Notes: generated by a model from the sequence alone, not told the origin. Shown: positions 24,915-37,871, numbered from the stretch's first letter. The stretch: 64,000 nt of DNA from Chamaecrista fasciculata (GCA_003254925.1 QANZ01034567.1:39208-103207), one strand, 5' to 3'. Numbers and translations are program-made.

Positions 24915-26364
24915 TAATGAGATCATAGCAATGGAGTTTCTTTGATGTGCTGTGCTGTAACATTTGGATTTACAAGTTACAACCATCTTACTGTATGGGT
25001 TAGTGGTGGTTCTTGGCCCCTCTGCATCAAAGATATTTCTTTGGTTTTCTAGGGATATCTTCCACTAATACGAGATACTAATAAGCATTAAATATAAATA
25101 TAATTTTCAAAGAATATACGAATTCAAATTTACTATATAGTGTGAAAAACTAGCTTCTATTAAGTTCAACTTTTGTTCACAACAAAATTTCAAAACTGTA
25201 CAATTAGGCTGCCCACAAGGATGGGGCAACTTCAGGAACGTGTTGCTGATAGTAACAGCACCAAAAAAATTTTTTGGTAGGAATCAGAATCCTTTTTTTT
25301 TCCCTCTCCCATGTGGCTTGGAAGCTTTTCAGCTGTGTCAGTCTTGACCTATGTGCCAACATTCTCTTTTATCTTCTTCAGACTTGGACAAGCATGTTTA
25401 TGAATAGAATTCTCACTTGTTGCTACTTGCTACACCTCACGTGATTCTCCTATTCTTTCTTCCTCTTGGCTTTGCTCTGTCTAACTCTATATTTACTGAG
25501 AAATAACACAGAATTCAGGCTGTGACCACCCGCTTTATGTGTTAGTACTCAAAGTTGACTCTTGTACTATTCTTCACATAATTCAGGGAAGATGCTTAAT
25601 TTACTTCGGCACCAAATGGGATTGATCTTTTTTCTATAATCATCACTATTGTTGTTATTGCTCAAAATGATTTATTTCTACACAAATCATATCTGAGACT
25701 GACAAAAAAAAAATCACAGAATGCAAAAATGAAACATGACATTATCCAAAAATACATTGTGTATTATTTATTAGTGCAGGTATATTGGGTATTAACCACA
25801 AGTCTTGTCAGTCTCTTCTATCCCCATCCCTGTAGGAGTGGCAGTGACGTTCCTGCATCATTCATTCTTGTTTGCTTTTTCAGCAAAAGCAAAGTTGATA
25901 TGATACACACGAGTAAACGTGAGCCACTCTTGTTTGTTGAGTCATGTCTGCACAAAAGACGATGAATCCGTACGGCTTTCTTTATATCAGCCCCCATACA
26001 ATCTGACATGGAAATCCAGATTTTACAGAGAACTTCATGTCATTCAAATTTTAAAAATCAATTTATATTGATTGTGTTTGTTCTCAGTTCTCACAAACAA
26101 TGGTGTGTTCATTTTGGTACATAGCTCATATACAAGTTCAAGTTAGTAATAAACCCAAAGAAGCAGCACATCAGATAGCATAGTACTGCAAGTGATTACT
26201 ATATATGTTGCCAGAAGATATTTGAGGATTACAGAACATATATATATATAACAATAGAATTGAAAAGGTTCCATACAGAGAAAAAAAAAGAATCACTCAA
26301 ATTGTATATTCATATACAAAATGGACCATCCTGTTTGGTATAATGGTGGTAGTAGAATTGAAAA
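24915..26364. other. intergenic, and 3' flank of the EPFL gene
   Basis: No gene recognised. Open frames around 25729-26009 on both strands have no domain and look like chance. Confidence 0.45.
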
Positions 26365-26862
26365 TCATGGGTTGAAAATGAAGTTGCCACATTTGCATTT
26401 CCAACTCATGGGCTTGTAGTTTGCAGTTGAACTATCATCTCCCCTGCCATAAGCAGCAATAGTAGAAGAAGCCCTTGAAGATTTGTTCATCTTCTTCCCT
26501 GATTTCTGCATTTGAGGATTGGTAGGTACCTGAATAGCCTCACAGTGACCACACCAGCTGCATCTTCCTTCACATCTAGGTGGCTTTGAACCTATCTGTG
26601 CTCTCAATCTTGTCTTCTCCTCCTCAAAACCATTCTGTTTCAGAGTTTTTCTACCTGTCATCACAACATGGAAGAGAAGATATAAAATATTATATATATA
26701 TATATATATTTATCAGTCCAATGTAGTAGCAGTACCGAAAACTGCACATTTACCTTCAGTAACAAATCCATGCTGGATCCAGCTTGAACTTATAAGAAAC
26801 AAGAGAGAAAAGGTAATAAAGCTTAGTTTGTGACCACAAATGACATGATGGTCATGCCCCAT
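26365..26862 (-). CDS. EPFL2: EPIDERMAL PATTERNING FACTOR-like peptide (EPFL2 type)
   Basis: Two exons on the minus strand: 26754-26862 and 26365-26654, joined in phase across a 99-bp GT-AG intron, giving 132 residues. Exon 1 starts at the only ATG (MGHDHHVICGHK) and encodes a signal peptide, LSFITFSLLFLISSSW. Exon 2 encodes the propeptide and the mature cysteine-rich domain. The six domain cysteines lie in RCEGRCSWCGHCEAIQVPTN and YKPMSWKCKCGNFIFNP, with a variable Ser-rich loop between. The block GHCEAIQVPTNP and the end CKCGN-IFNP mark the EPFL1/2/3 branch rather than EPF1/2 or STOMAGEN. Secreted peptides of this family act through ERECTA-family receptor kinases and TMM; EPFL2 is known in leaf-margin tooth and ovule patterning. 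The position beside XTH and the acidic protein gene fits At4g37810 (EPFL2) as I recall it. Confidence 0.93.
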
Positions 26863-27939
26863 TTCAGAGAAATTAACCAGGGAAGCGTGAAGGAAGAAGA
26901 AGCCTAAAGCAAGCCTGGAAACTAGACAAGAGTTTAAAATTTGAGAGAGGAAGAGGAAAAGAGTAGAGAGCAAGTAAAGAAGAAGAAGATGTAGTAGTAT
27001 TTGAGAATGGGATGTAGGAAACAGAAGTAACTGAATGAGCCCATAATGAGCAAATATATTGCTAAGATTTTATTGAAGTGATGGAACATAGAAAGACAAA
27101 AGAGAAATTTGCAGAAGAGGAAGAAAAGGAGGAACCACGAAAAAGGAAAACACCTAATCCTTCGGTTGACGAGCCTACTAGCCAAGATTCATTCATAATA
27201 ATAATTGATGGAAAAGGGAAGCAACACAAATGGATGACATAAAAGACAAGTAGCACCCAGAAACAGCAAAAAGCCACATTTTTTACCAGATTTTAAAGAC
27301 ATGCTCCCACTAACAGACATGCATTTACAGCTGTGGATTTTGGGTTTTAAACTATATTTTTTTTTTCCATATATATGTTCTTGACATTTGACAATATAAA
27401 ATAAAAAATTAAATATTTTTTTGAGTGGGGGTCTCGTCTTTCCTGGTTTCGTAACTTTCTTGTATGAAGTGATGTGAGTAGTCCCAAGCTATCACGCCAT
27501 ATATCATATCCCTCTCTCTCAGACTGTGAGGGAAAGAGAAAGAACATGAAGTCACTCGATATGATCTTTTCAATCTATCATTATGCAATCACATGAGTTG
27601 TTATTGGTAAATCTGATTGCATGGTCAAGTCGAGATTTATTTCAGATTTATGCATCCTTTTCTCATACTTAATTAATGATGATGCTTACTTTACAATAAT
27701 GATAACAACATCCGATCCTCTTTTCTTCCTGTCATTTTCTCCATTTCTGGTGTTGCAAGATTTTAATATATACTCGACACTCTAAACCAAATTTAGCGCT
27801 ATACCAGTCTAATTTTCAGAAACCAAAATCCCCCCTTAATACTATCTATCATTGGCGTCACATACGCCATTGAGAAGTCTGAAATTTATAATTTTGAGAG
27901 AAAAATGCAATGCATTTTGTTTGTTTTAATCAAAAGGTC
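26863..27939. other. EPFL2 5' leader/promoter side
   Basis: The minus-strand frame in front of the EPFL ATG stays open to 26973 but contains no ATG, so it is treated as leader. Further upstream the DNA is AT-rich. No other gene seen. Confidence 0.4.
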
Positions 27940-28340
27940 AAAATATAATTTTAATTTTTTATATTTGGGTAGGTTGCAATTCAACTTCTTTTTTTTTTTT
28001 TTTAATTTTAGTCGTACAAGTTTCTCAAAAATTTTACCGTTTAGTTCAAAAAATAGAATGTGATTAAGCCTCTCTCATTTTAAATTCGAATGCGACAAGT
28101 TCAAAATGACATATTATTTTTACTGAATCCTTTATTTATCTATGATTGGGACTGATAGTAAATAAGATTAAATTGATTTTTGAAAAAGGGTCACTTATTT
28201 CACAATCAAACGAACAAATTTGGTAACGAGTTCAGAGATATGAGTTGCTCTTGACTGGTCCTTTTTCTGTTTAGTTGGAACCGTCACCAAATGAGATCAA
28301 ATCAAGCTCGAAATTAAATAAAAAATTGAAAAGTTATAGA
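27940..28340. repeat. degenerate relative of the 15054-15581 foldback
   Basis: Shares the phrases GATTAAGCCTCTCTCATTTTA, TTCGAATGCGACAAG, GAGTTGCTCTTGACTGG and CAAATGAGATCAAATCAAG with the central part of the element at 15054. Ends are not defined. Confidence 0.4.
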
Positions 28341-28495
28341 AAATTAATTTCGGGTTCGGTTTGACTCCATTTAATGACGTCTTAACTAAGTAGAAAAATA
28401 ACTCGCCAAGAATAACTTGCAACTTCGTAATAAAACTTAAAACATTAGAAATATGACCAACTTCAAACGAGCGGCCCACTTTTATAACTCAAGTT

Positions 28496-29015
28496 TGTTG
28501 GGAAAAATAATAATATTTATAAAAATAAAACAATCTTTCCCCCTTGAGAATAACCAGAGAAATAAGATGAAGAAACACAATCACAACACAAGAAAAATTA
28601 ACGTGGAAAACTCTAACAGGGAAAAAAAATCACGACCATTGTCAAAAGACAACCAGAGAAAAATAATATATGAAAATTGTTACATCAAACAATATTCTCT
28701 CAATTTTATCCCAAGTACACTCACACTCACAAAACAACTATTTAACTACATCTTCCACACTCTTCTAGACATAACAATAGAAGAACTCTAAAATATAAGA
28801 GAGGAAGGAATTTAAAAATCAAATACAATGCTTAAAGTATCTTGACTTGGTGCATTTGTAAACTTGCTTTGAGCCTCTTTTTATAGTAGTTGAGCCTCTC
28901 CCACAATTGTTAACCAAACAATATGGGACTTCTTAAAAACTTCACAATTGTTAACCAAGCAATGTGAAACTTCTTAAAACCTCACCTACCTTCATTTTCA
29001 ATCAATTACCCAACA
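28496..29015. mobile_element. probable solo LTR (520 bp)
   Basis: Starts TGTTGGGAAA and ends TTACCCAACA, the TG...CA inverted ends of an LTR. Flanking pentamers are AAGTT and AATTT (4 of 5 match), fitting the 5-bp duplication made by LTR-retroelement integration. The interior holds AACGTGGAAAACTCTAACAGG, common in plant LTR elements, and a ~37-bp tandem repeat (CACAATTGTTAACCAA...CTTCTTAAAA) at about 28905-28980. No internal genes are present. Confidence 0.6.
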
Positions 29016-29020
29016 AATTT

Positions 29021-30791
29021 GACATTGTTTAGTAATACAACCTCACAAAGAAATGATCTGTTAAAAGTAATTTAGAACTCCTTGCATTCGAACTTGAAAT
29101 CAAAAATATATGACCACATTTAGTTGTTACCAGGTTGGAACCCTGGAGTGAAATTTTTTAAAAACTTATATATATATAACCAAAATTGTAAAAAGAAATA
29201 AAGTACTATGTTACAACTTATTTAAACTATAATGGACTAAAATTACTTAGGCCTAATTGAAAATAGTAGAACAAAAAAGGCCAGGCACACTAGCCCATAA
29301 CATGAATAGACAAAGTTAGGGCTTCTGTTTTTGTCTGAAAAAAATTAGGGCTTCTAAAAGGGTGCACTTTTCTTCAATTAGCCGATGGGCCTAGACGTGT
29401 TATTAGCCCATATCTGTCACAAGCACCATGGCTAGAAATCCATATTTCCTCTTTTTTGTAAAATAACAAAATATCATCATCTATTCATTTTAGAGGTGCC
29501 ACGTATATGTATAACATAGAATTTGTTTTGCATAAATTTATTTGGATAAGTTATCCATAATAAACATTTTCCAACTTTGCCTGTAGAGCCAATTATCATA
29601 TATTTACTGTTCTTCTACTTCAATTTCATTATTCCATATCTACTCCATATAATTTAAGAAATGAGAAAAGCACAGTTCAAAATTGAAACTTTCAAGTTGA
29701 ACATGTACATGTTTTTTAGTTGTTACTGTGCCCTAGTGTCTATAAGCTGCATGGTCAACTAGGTGTCTTTTTTTCTACAGTAGCATAGAGTGGACCATAA
29801 AATTGATCATACGTAACTGCAAATTAAATCTCAACAACTCCATATAAATAATTTAGTTGAACAATATATGCAATAATCAATCACAAAGTATTGTATAAAC
29901 GTGTATATATAGTGTATCCAGGCATACAAAAATTTAATATGAGGGTGGTTAAGAGAAGCACATCAAATGAAAAGAAAACAACTAAGAGATGAATTAATAA
30001 TCTGAAGCTGTGCTTATAAGGAGTGATGGATATGTATAAGGCATGTTAGTTGTTATGAATGTGATCCACCCACGATAGGACAACAGAAATTAATGTAATC
30101 ACATTAAGCTCCTATTGGATAATTATTCTCATATACATTCCCAAACCTTGACATTTGACACTTGAGGCCTTTAATTTCTGTTTAATTTTTTTGAAATGAA
30201 TTTCTGTTTAATTATATTATCCATATCTACATGTGGCAATTACCACGTCTATACGTCTACATCTGAACGGCCATGCAAGTAGTGATAGGTATACATATAT
30301 AATATTGTTCTGGGATCAAAATGCAGAAGTTAATTGGGTCCTTCAAGAGAGTTCAATAATTTTATTAGCAGTGGGGTCTCTCTCTCTAAGTTTGGTGCAT
30401 ATATATATGCTCGGAAAGCGAAAGTCCAAGCTCGCTTCCAAATTCCATCAATGAATGAGCAAGAATGACCTGTATTTTTTTTGTTCTTACTAATGTTTTG
30501 ATAATGTCAACGTAAGTTTGAGGAAAATTCAAAGAAACTAAGGTGATTTGGGTATGTTTTAAGGAAATTATTGAAAACAAATTGGTTTATAATTTTTTTT
30601 TTCAAGCAAGATTATACATCTTTTTAAACTTTCTTCTAAGGTAGCTAGGAGATTATTAATTAATTACTTTTTTGGGTTGATAAAGGACAAATATAATGTG
30701 GTGCTCGAGTATGATCATCTTATTACCTAATTTATATTTGCTTCATGTATGTGAGCGTGTTCTAGCTAATAATCTAATAATGTGTTCTGCC
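29021..30791. other. intergenic, no gene seen
   Basis: AT-rich, no convincing frame or RNA gene. Confidence 0.45.
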
Positions 30792-31115
30792 TAGGAAGCA
30801 TGAACACTTTATTTTGAAGGTGTGTCATCGTGTCAGACACGTGTCTGTATCCGACACTCGTAAGACACCCATACGACACATATTCATAAGTTTCAAAATA
30901 TAAAATCAATTTATGTGACTTTAATTTGGCAAACAATAGAAAATAATAACATATATGACATATATTAGGAATAGATATTATAATTTTTAAAATTTTCATC
31001 AAAATTAATATATATATATATATATACGCCGTGTCGTGTCATGTAATTTTAAGAATTTGACGTGTCAGTGTGTCTGTGTCGTGTCTCATGTCCGTGTCAA
31101 TATCCATGCCTCATA
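30792..31115. mobile_element. MITE family M1, copy 3
   Basis: Ends TAGGAAGCATGAACAC and ATCCATGCCTCATA, with the same GTGTCGTGTC and CGACACATATTCATAA blocks as the other copies. A (TA)n run sits at 31005-31026. Confidence 0.75.
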
Positions 31116-32481
31116 GTTTCTGCAAATTCAACTTAAACTAACCTACTTTATATAATTTTCAACATATATCAACAAAAAAAATTAGCATTCATCATATATA
31201 CATAGTATATATGTATTATATCAATAAAATACTACAAATAAATTTAACCTATATTTATTACTAAAACTAAGTTTATTTTTATTTCATATAGCTTCTTATA
31301 TTTTAATTAATTATACAAACATATAATATGTTTTACATAACAAAATAACATTTAATTATTATATTAGCAAACAAAAACTATATATACATATGGACCGAAA
31401 CCCATTTTGGACCGAATTTGACCTCCCAAACTAAAAAAGACAATAATCGAATTGACCCAACGTTTATCTAATACTCGAAAATTATTCTAAAAGAATTTGG
31501 GCTAAAATGCCACCAAAGCGACCTCAGGTTATGGGATATGGCGTCCATGCCTACAAAATCCGAAGATTAATATAGCCTCTCTTAATTTTCAACCATTGAG
31601 ATTTGAGATAATAAAAACTCTTCCTTTTACGGAGAATAAATCTCATTCTCAATTTTTTTTTTATAAAATTATCAATTGTTAATTAAATTGTCTTGAGATT
31701 TATATTTTTATTTTGAAATAATTATCAAAGATTTTTTTAATGACCCTAATAATAAACTTGAAGTATATATCACTCAATGATTGAAAAAAATCAGGGACGT
31801 TAAAGGTAAGTAAATGCATATATACGATTAATTGGAACACCAAAATGATGGTCACTACTGTTTATTTTATTTTAAGTCAAAATTCCATTTTAATCTTCAA
31901 ATTAGCATGAACTTTATTTTTATCCTTAAAATTTTCTATTTGTTTCACAATTAATCCAAAGCGTGATTCTATCTAATTTTTACCGTTAATTTTTTAGATG
32001 AACTATTACTCTCTTATGTTTATATCCTAATGAGTTAAAAAAATCTTTATTTTTAATCATAAACTGAAAATAAATTTGTAACTGATCTTTTTTTTTAACA
32101 ATGAATATTTTTTTCTCTATTTTTGCTAACTAATTTATTAAGACATGCATGAGAGAGAAATTGTTAATATTAATTATTCAACTCAAAGATAACAGTAGAA
32201 ATTATATTAAATCATATTTCAGAGTAAATTAAAGATAGAACCAATGAAAAATTTTGATGATCAAAATAGAGTAAAAAACTAGCTAGTTTAGATAGGACAT
32301 GACTTGTCCATATCCTTAGCAAGCACCATTCGGAAGAGGATTTTGGAACCCTTCTTTTATGGTGATGACTATGAGTTGAAAGAGAAACTTGAGATTTCTT
32401 GCTCTTTTCTCTTATTGTTTATTTTTGTTCATCTTTTCAATTTACTTAATAATATCCTCAATTCAGACAACTATTAATATA
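31116..32481. other. intergenic, no gene seen
   Basis: Very AT-rich. No convincing gene. Confidence 0.45.
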
Positions 32482-33645
32482 AGGCTAAAGTGCGAACTTG
32501 GTCCTGTAACTTTGCTTCAGTTCCCAAATTAGTCCTATAATTTTTTTTGTCTCAAATTTGGTCTTGTATCTTTGCTCTAGGTCCTAAATCAATCCTATAT
32601 CTTTTTTTGTCTCAGTTTTAGTCCCATATGTTTTGAAAACCTCCCACCGTTAGTCCTCCGTCTATTTTAAATTATAGTTTAGTCTTGAAAACTTCAAGTC
32701 CCTTTCACTTTAGTCCCTGATTATCAAAATGAAAGTGAAAGAGCATCCCTGAAGATTCTCAAACCTTACATATTGATCCCTAATCCATGAATTCTTCATG
32801 AAATGGACTAAAAATGCAAAAAAAAAACACACACAAAGTAAAAGCAAATGACAGAGGGACCAAAACTGAAAACGTAGAAAATTTAAAACCCACCAGAAAA
32901 GGTACGGAAATCGCCGCGAAAATTAAAACTCATCCAAAAACCCCAATTCTCACTGAAATCTCACTTAAATAATCGCGCTCAAATGCTTTAAAAAAGATTT
33001 TCGAAAATCCAAACTTATGAAGAGGGGGTTGATAGAAGATTCCCTTACATTTGATGATTTCGAGAGAGAAGTTCTAAAATCCCTTACATTTCTTCTATCA
33101 CCTCCCTCCTCAAAAGTTTGGATTTTCGAAAATTCTTTTTTAAAGTATTTGAGGGAGATTATCTGAGTGAGATTTCAGTAAGAATTAAGGTTTTTGGATG
33201 AGTTCTTGAGTTTCTCGGCGATTTCCGTACGTTTTCCAGCGAGTTTGGGGCATTTTCCGGTGGGTTTTAAATTTTTTGCGTTTTCAGTTTTGGTCATTCT
33301 ATCATTTGCTTTAATTTGTGTTGTTTTTGCATTTCTATTCCATTTCATGAAGAATTCATGGATTATGGACCAAGATATAAGGTTTGAGAATCTTCAAGGA
33401 TGCTCTTTCACTTTCATTTTGATAGTTAGGGACTGAAGTGAAAAGGACTTAAAGTTTTTAGGAGTAAACTTAATTTAAAATAGACGGAGGACTCCCACCG
33501 TTAGTATAATTAAGCATTCCTGCCAATGTGGTTTGGCTCACTTTGGCCTAGAGCAAAGATACATGACCAAATTCGAGACAAAAAAGTTATAGAACTGATT
33601 TGGGAATTGGAGCAAAGTTACATGACCAAATTCGCACTTTGGCCT
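32482..33645. mobile_element. long foldback element (~1.16 kb)
   Basis: Left arm AGGCTAAAGTGCGAACTTGG; right arm in reverse AGGCCAAAGTGCGAATTTGG. Pairing continues for several hundred bases, for example GAAAGTGAAAGAGCATCC (about 32730) against GGATGCTCTTTCACTTTC (about 33400). A 7-bp TAATATA on each side is a possible target duplication. The right arm includes TTCCTGCCAATGTGGTTTGG, which is also the start of the SINE at 33663. Confidence 0.65.
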
Positions 33646-33662
33646 TAATATAATAAAGCGTT

Positions 33663-33862
33663 CCTGCCAATGAGGTTTGGCTCACTTGGTCACCTTCCAC
33701 CGATGACAATTGCATGGCTTGGGTTCAATTCCTGGTGATGCCTCATTTGGTGGGTTATCTGTAAGTACCTCTGTAAGTGCTCATTTAGCCTTAGGGCCCT
33801 GCCATGACCTTGGACTGGGGCGCCATCCCCTCAGCTAAATTTTTTCCACAAAAAAAAAAAAT
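33663..33862 (+). mobile_element. tRNA-derived SINE
   Basis: Contains Pol III promoter-like boxes: A box TGGCTCACTTGG (about 33682) and B box GGGTTCAATTCC (about 33720), at tRNA-like spacing, and ends in a poly(A) run (33850-33861). Flanked by TAAAGCGTT at 33654-33662 and 33863-33871, a 9-bp target duplication. Length about 200 bp is usual for plant SINEs. Confidence 0.75.
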
Positions 33863-33946
33863 TAAAGCGTTTCTCAAACATTTTCCAACTTGAAAAATGC
33901 AAAATAATGAAACAGAATATCTATTTTTTTATATGAAAATTGAATA

Positions 33947-34216
33947 CTCCCTCTGTCCCAAAATATCTGCTTTGTCGGAGGATTTTTTTGTCCTAAAATA
34001 TTTGATGTTTTACAAAATCAATAGAGCATTAATTATTATTTTACCATTCTATCCCTATTAAAAGTAAAAAATATTGAATTAGTGAGAGTAACTAGGAGTG
34101 ATTTAATGAGGGCAATTTAGTCTTTTAACTCATATTTCTCTTCATTTTGAGATAAATTAATCATTCCCTTGATCTGTGTGTATTTACCTTAAAAAATAAA
34201 TACTTTCAAAAGAGAG
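33947..34216. mobile_element. Stowaway-like MITE (Tc1/mariner)
   Basis: Starts TA|CTCCCTCTGTCCCAAAATA, the classic Stowaway terminus, and ends TTTCAAAAGAGAG|TA. Flanked by TA at 33945-33946 and 34217-34218. 270 bp, no coding capacity. The right end is degenerate. Confidence 0.7.
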
Positions 34217-34218
34217 TA

Positions 34219-36036
34219 TCTATTACCAGCTGGAATTAATGAATTAGGTTTAACAAATTCTCACATTTCTATACAATCTCTCTTTTTCTGCTAAACTGGT
34301 ATATGTGTGTGTGTGTCTGTTTCCAGCCTTCAATTTTGAAGTCATTGTCTCAAATTAGCTTTGCATTCAAATGCCAAGTAGTAAAAATGAACTAGGTATC
34401 TAATATCTAGCTAATACTTAATAAGTATATACTACAATAAGTACTCCATTTCATTCATATCCGAATAAAATTTTCCTTTGCACTTTTCATCTACAAGGAT
34501 AAGTTATACATATTTAGTACACATATAATTTTAAGGTAGTCTTACATAAAAATGTTAGAAATGATCATTCTTTTTTACATATTTTGATTAGAAAGCTAAT
34601 GTATAAAATATTCAGACATGCATTTTTTTCCTGAAAAGTAAATAGTTTAATCATTTTATATAATTTCATTGGGGGAAATTTATTACAGGATAAATACGCA
34701 GATTCAGATTTCATCAAATTGCAATCACTATTTCTTTTAAAAGAAATACTTTCTACTATCTGCCATCTATATTATACAATTAGTCTACAAAGTATTATTT
34801 ATTTATTTTATTTTAAAATGATGATAAAATAATTGAAATGGTATTTATATTGAATATTAGTTGTAATGTGATATATAGAATGATAATAATATTAAGGAAT
34901 AGGCAAAAAGCAAAGGGTCCCTCCCATTTAGGGAGTAGGGGTAATTAATAGGAGGTTCTATCAATCAACCTCTGTTGGCTGTGTGCACAGATTATAAACG
35001 TGGTAGCCCAAACCCAAATAATTATTTGTGAACCCACCACTCCTAATTATTCCATATATATATAATTAAATTGCAAATAATTAATTAATTAGCCTCAACC
35101 CAACCTATTCATTCTTACCCCTTTTTTTGGGGGACTTTAAAGTCTAAACTTATTTGTTCAATCTTCAAAGTGCACATTCTCTCATTACACCTTTGAATCT
35201 AATACATTAAGAGATATGTCCGAGTTTTTGTTTGAGACTTGTTAAATATAATTTGGGTTAATCCATCCCTTTTGTTGTGGATACACTATTCAGTATTCAA
35301 CACCTACCTTCTATGATGAACACCACCTGGGCTCCCTTTTCAGTACCGGCCCACAATCATAACTTCTCTTAATTAATGTCTAATTAGCAACGTAGGTTGA
35401 TCACATTCCACAAAACTATTTTTTTAATCAAATTATGACAACAGAATGATTTTTATAGTTTTAACATTACATGACTGTCTTTTCTTTAATTTAAATTATA
35501 TATATTGTTACATGTGTTGATGATCCTCCTTTAATATTGATTTACCATGCATGTTCGTTCTTCAAGTAATTACAACCATGGAATATACATGTGGATATGT
35601 ATTAGAAAGAAGCACAATGAATATATATAGTTGCTGGAAACTTGGAAGGTATGATGTAAGTGAGTAAATTAAAGTGAATCATTCGTCCGTACTAACATGC
35701 TTTGCTTGTTGATGAGTTAATCTTTGATAATGTCGGGTGATTTGTGTTACTTTGTACCATCCCCCACACATAATATAAATAGGTAATTAGAATTAGATTC
35801 TGCTTATTTTGCCTCACATATATAGATAATAGTAATACAAACTCACACGTGTACATATATTGAGGAGGTGCCAAGCTAAATCGCAATCTAGCTAGCTATG
35901 TACACTTCATTAGTGTCACAACGTGTAGGACCTAATGAGTAATGACACTTGATTAGCTGGATGGAAAGCTAAGCTTGTTCTGACTTTTTTTCTCATCTGA
36001 TTTCGTCCTTTGCACTCTGAAACCTGGTCTCCTCCT
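34219..36036. other. intergenic, and XTH promoter side
   Basis: AT-rich, no gene. The last few hundred bases form the XTH upstream region. Confidence 0.45.
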
Positions 36037-36045
36037 CTATAAATA
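36037..36045 (+). promoter_or_regulatory. TATA box of the XTH gene
   Basis: CTATAAATA lies 80 bp before the XTH ATG, giving a likely transcription start near 36070 and a 5' UTR of about 55 bases. Confidence 0.6.
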
Positions 36046-36124
36046 ACATTGCCAAATCCTCAAGAACAATCAATCATAAGTGTACTAAATATATACGAAA
36101 TTGAGAAATACGCAAATCGATCAA

Positions 36125-37871
36125 ATGGGTATGAACATTATGAAATTATGGGTTGTGGTGTGTGGCATAATGATGATGATGATGTTTGCTTTGGGAAGAC
36201 CCGTGTCTTTCGTGCAGGACTTTCGAGTGACGTGGTCTGCTTCCCACATCACCCAAATCGATCAAGGCAGGGCCATTCAACTCAGGCTTGACCAAAACTC
36301 TGGTACATATATACTAATTTCATTCGTTATAAAATTAATTAAACCATTCTATTCAATTCATTAATTAATCCTCTCATTTTGAAGCTTAATTATAATTGAT
36401 TAACATGATCATGGATTCATCAGGATGTGGGTTCTCTTCCATTAGAAAGTACATGTTTGGTCGCGTAAGCATGAAGATCAAGCTTGTCCCAGGAGACTCT
36501 GCCGGCACTGTCACTGCCTTCTATGTTAGTCACTCATCATACTCATATTCATATACATACATACATACATACATACAATCATTAATTAATGTCTAATGAC
36601 ACACACATATAAATATATAAATATAGATGAATTCAGACACGGACTCTGTACGTGACGAGCTGGATTTCGAGTTTCTGGGGAATCGTAGTGGGCAGCCATA
36701 CACAGTTCAAACGAACATATTTGCACACGGAAAGGGTGACAGAGAACAACGAGTCAATCTCTGGTTTGATCCTTCCACTGACTTCCACACTTACTCCATC
36801 CTCTGGAATCATCGTCATATTGTGTCAGTCTACTCTACTACCTGCTCTGTTCTGTTAATTAATATTTACCAATTCAAGTTGCCATCCAAAATTATATATA
36901 TATTCTCTGTGTCTTTCTAAATTGGGGTCAAAACGGAGATGCCTAGCTTAAATTAATAATGCAAACTATGATTTTATCCTTTTAACTTCTAAGGTCAAAA
37001 TACAAATTTGGCCCCATAACTTTTACTCAGGTCTCAATATGGTCCCGTAACCTTTTTTGTTGCACTTTTGGTCCCGTATCACTTTTGATTCTAAATCTTT
37101 TGCTCAGGTTACAAAATTGGTCCTATATTTTTACAAAAAGTTCTACCGTCTGTCCCACCTAACCTAAAGATATGAGACTAACTATGCATCTGATAAAAAA
37201 GTACGAGACTAGTTCTGCAACCTGAGCAAAAAATATGAGACCAATTTTTTAACTTGACCCAAATATTTGGGACCAAAAGTACAACATGGGACCAAATCTG
37301 CAACCTGAGCAAAATATATGGACCAAAAGTCCAACAAAAAAGTTATGAAACCAAATTGAGAACTGAGCAAAAGTTATGGGATAAAAAACGCAGTTTGGCC
37401 AACTTTTGAAGATTATCATTTTACTCTTCTAACTCCCGAACATTCAATTGAATCTCATGTAATTCATTCATTAATATGGGTGTCAGGTTCGAAGTGGATG
37501 ATGTGCCGATCAGAGTATACAAGAACGACGAAGCAAAGAGGGTTCCATACCCAAAGACACAAGCCATGGGTGTGTTCTCAACATTATGGGAAGCAGATGA
37601 TTGGGCAACGAGAGGAGGATTGGATAAGATTGATTGGAGGAAAGCACCATTCTATGCTTACTACAAAGACTTTGACATTGAAGGCTGTCCAATCCCTGGC
37701 CCTTCAAATTGTGCCTCTAACCCTTCTAATTGGTGGGAAGGCTCTGCTTTTCAAGCTCTTAGTCCCACACAACTCAGAAAGTATGCTTGGGTTCGTATGA
37801 ACCACATGATCTATGATTATTGTCGTGATAAGTCTCGCTATCCTGTTACACCACCCGAGTGCCTTCCTTGA
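36125..37871 (+). CDS. XTH6/7: xyloglucan endotransglucosylase/hydrolase (XTH6/7 type)
   Basis: Four exons in phase with GT-AG sites: 36125-36302, 36424-36524, 36627-36823, 37487-37871 (stop TGA), giving 286 residues, normal for XTHs. The enzyme (glycoside hydrolase family 16) cuts and rejoins xyloglucan in the cell wall. Seen: a signal peptide (about 1-24, hydrophobic with a Met run); the catalytic motif DELDFEFLG with nucleophile Glu104, Asp106 and acid/base Glu108; an adjacent N-glycosylation site Asn112 (NRS); [14 protein letters not shown] sequence [16 protein letters not shown]; and the C-terminal XTH domain with [11 protein letters not shown] and PPEC. The motif has Leu where Ile is usual, a mild change. 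Intron 3 contains a foldback repeat (36991-37405). Neighbours EPFL2 and HAT22 match those recalled for Arabidopsis XTH7 (At4g37800), and NFS1 those of XTH6. Confidence 0.95.
36991..37405. repeat. foldback repeat inside XTH intron 3
   Basis: About 415 bp. The left arm has AAGGTCAAAATACAAATTTGG, CCCATAACTTTTACTCAG and TTTTTTGTTGCACTTTTGG. The right arm has the reverse complements (CTGAGCAAAAGTTATGGG, CCAAAAGTCCAACAAAAAAG). Transcribed as part of the pre-mRNA it could form a long hairpin. Related to the element at 45290-45705. Confidence 0.65.

Noticed and set aside
26863..26973. Longer EPFL start
   Set aside because: The frame is open but begins with a non-ATG codon; the ATG at 26862 precedes a good signal peptide.
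28453..28791. 112-codon frame
   Set aside because: Lies within the probable solo LTR; composition is AT-driven.
33682..33735. Functional tRNA gene
   Set aside because: A and B boxes are present, but no cloverleaf or acceptor stem fits, and a poly(A) tail and target duplication show a SINE.
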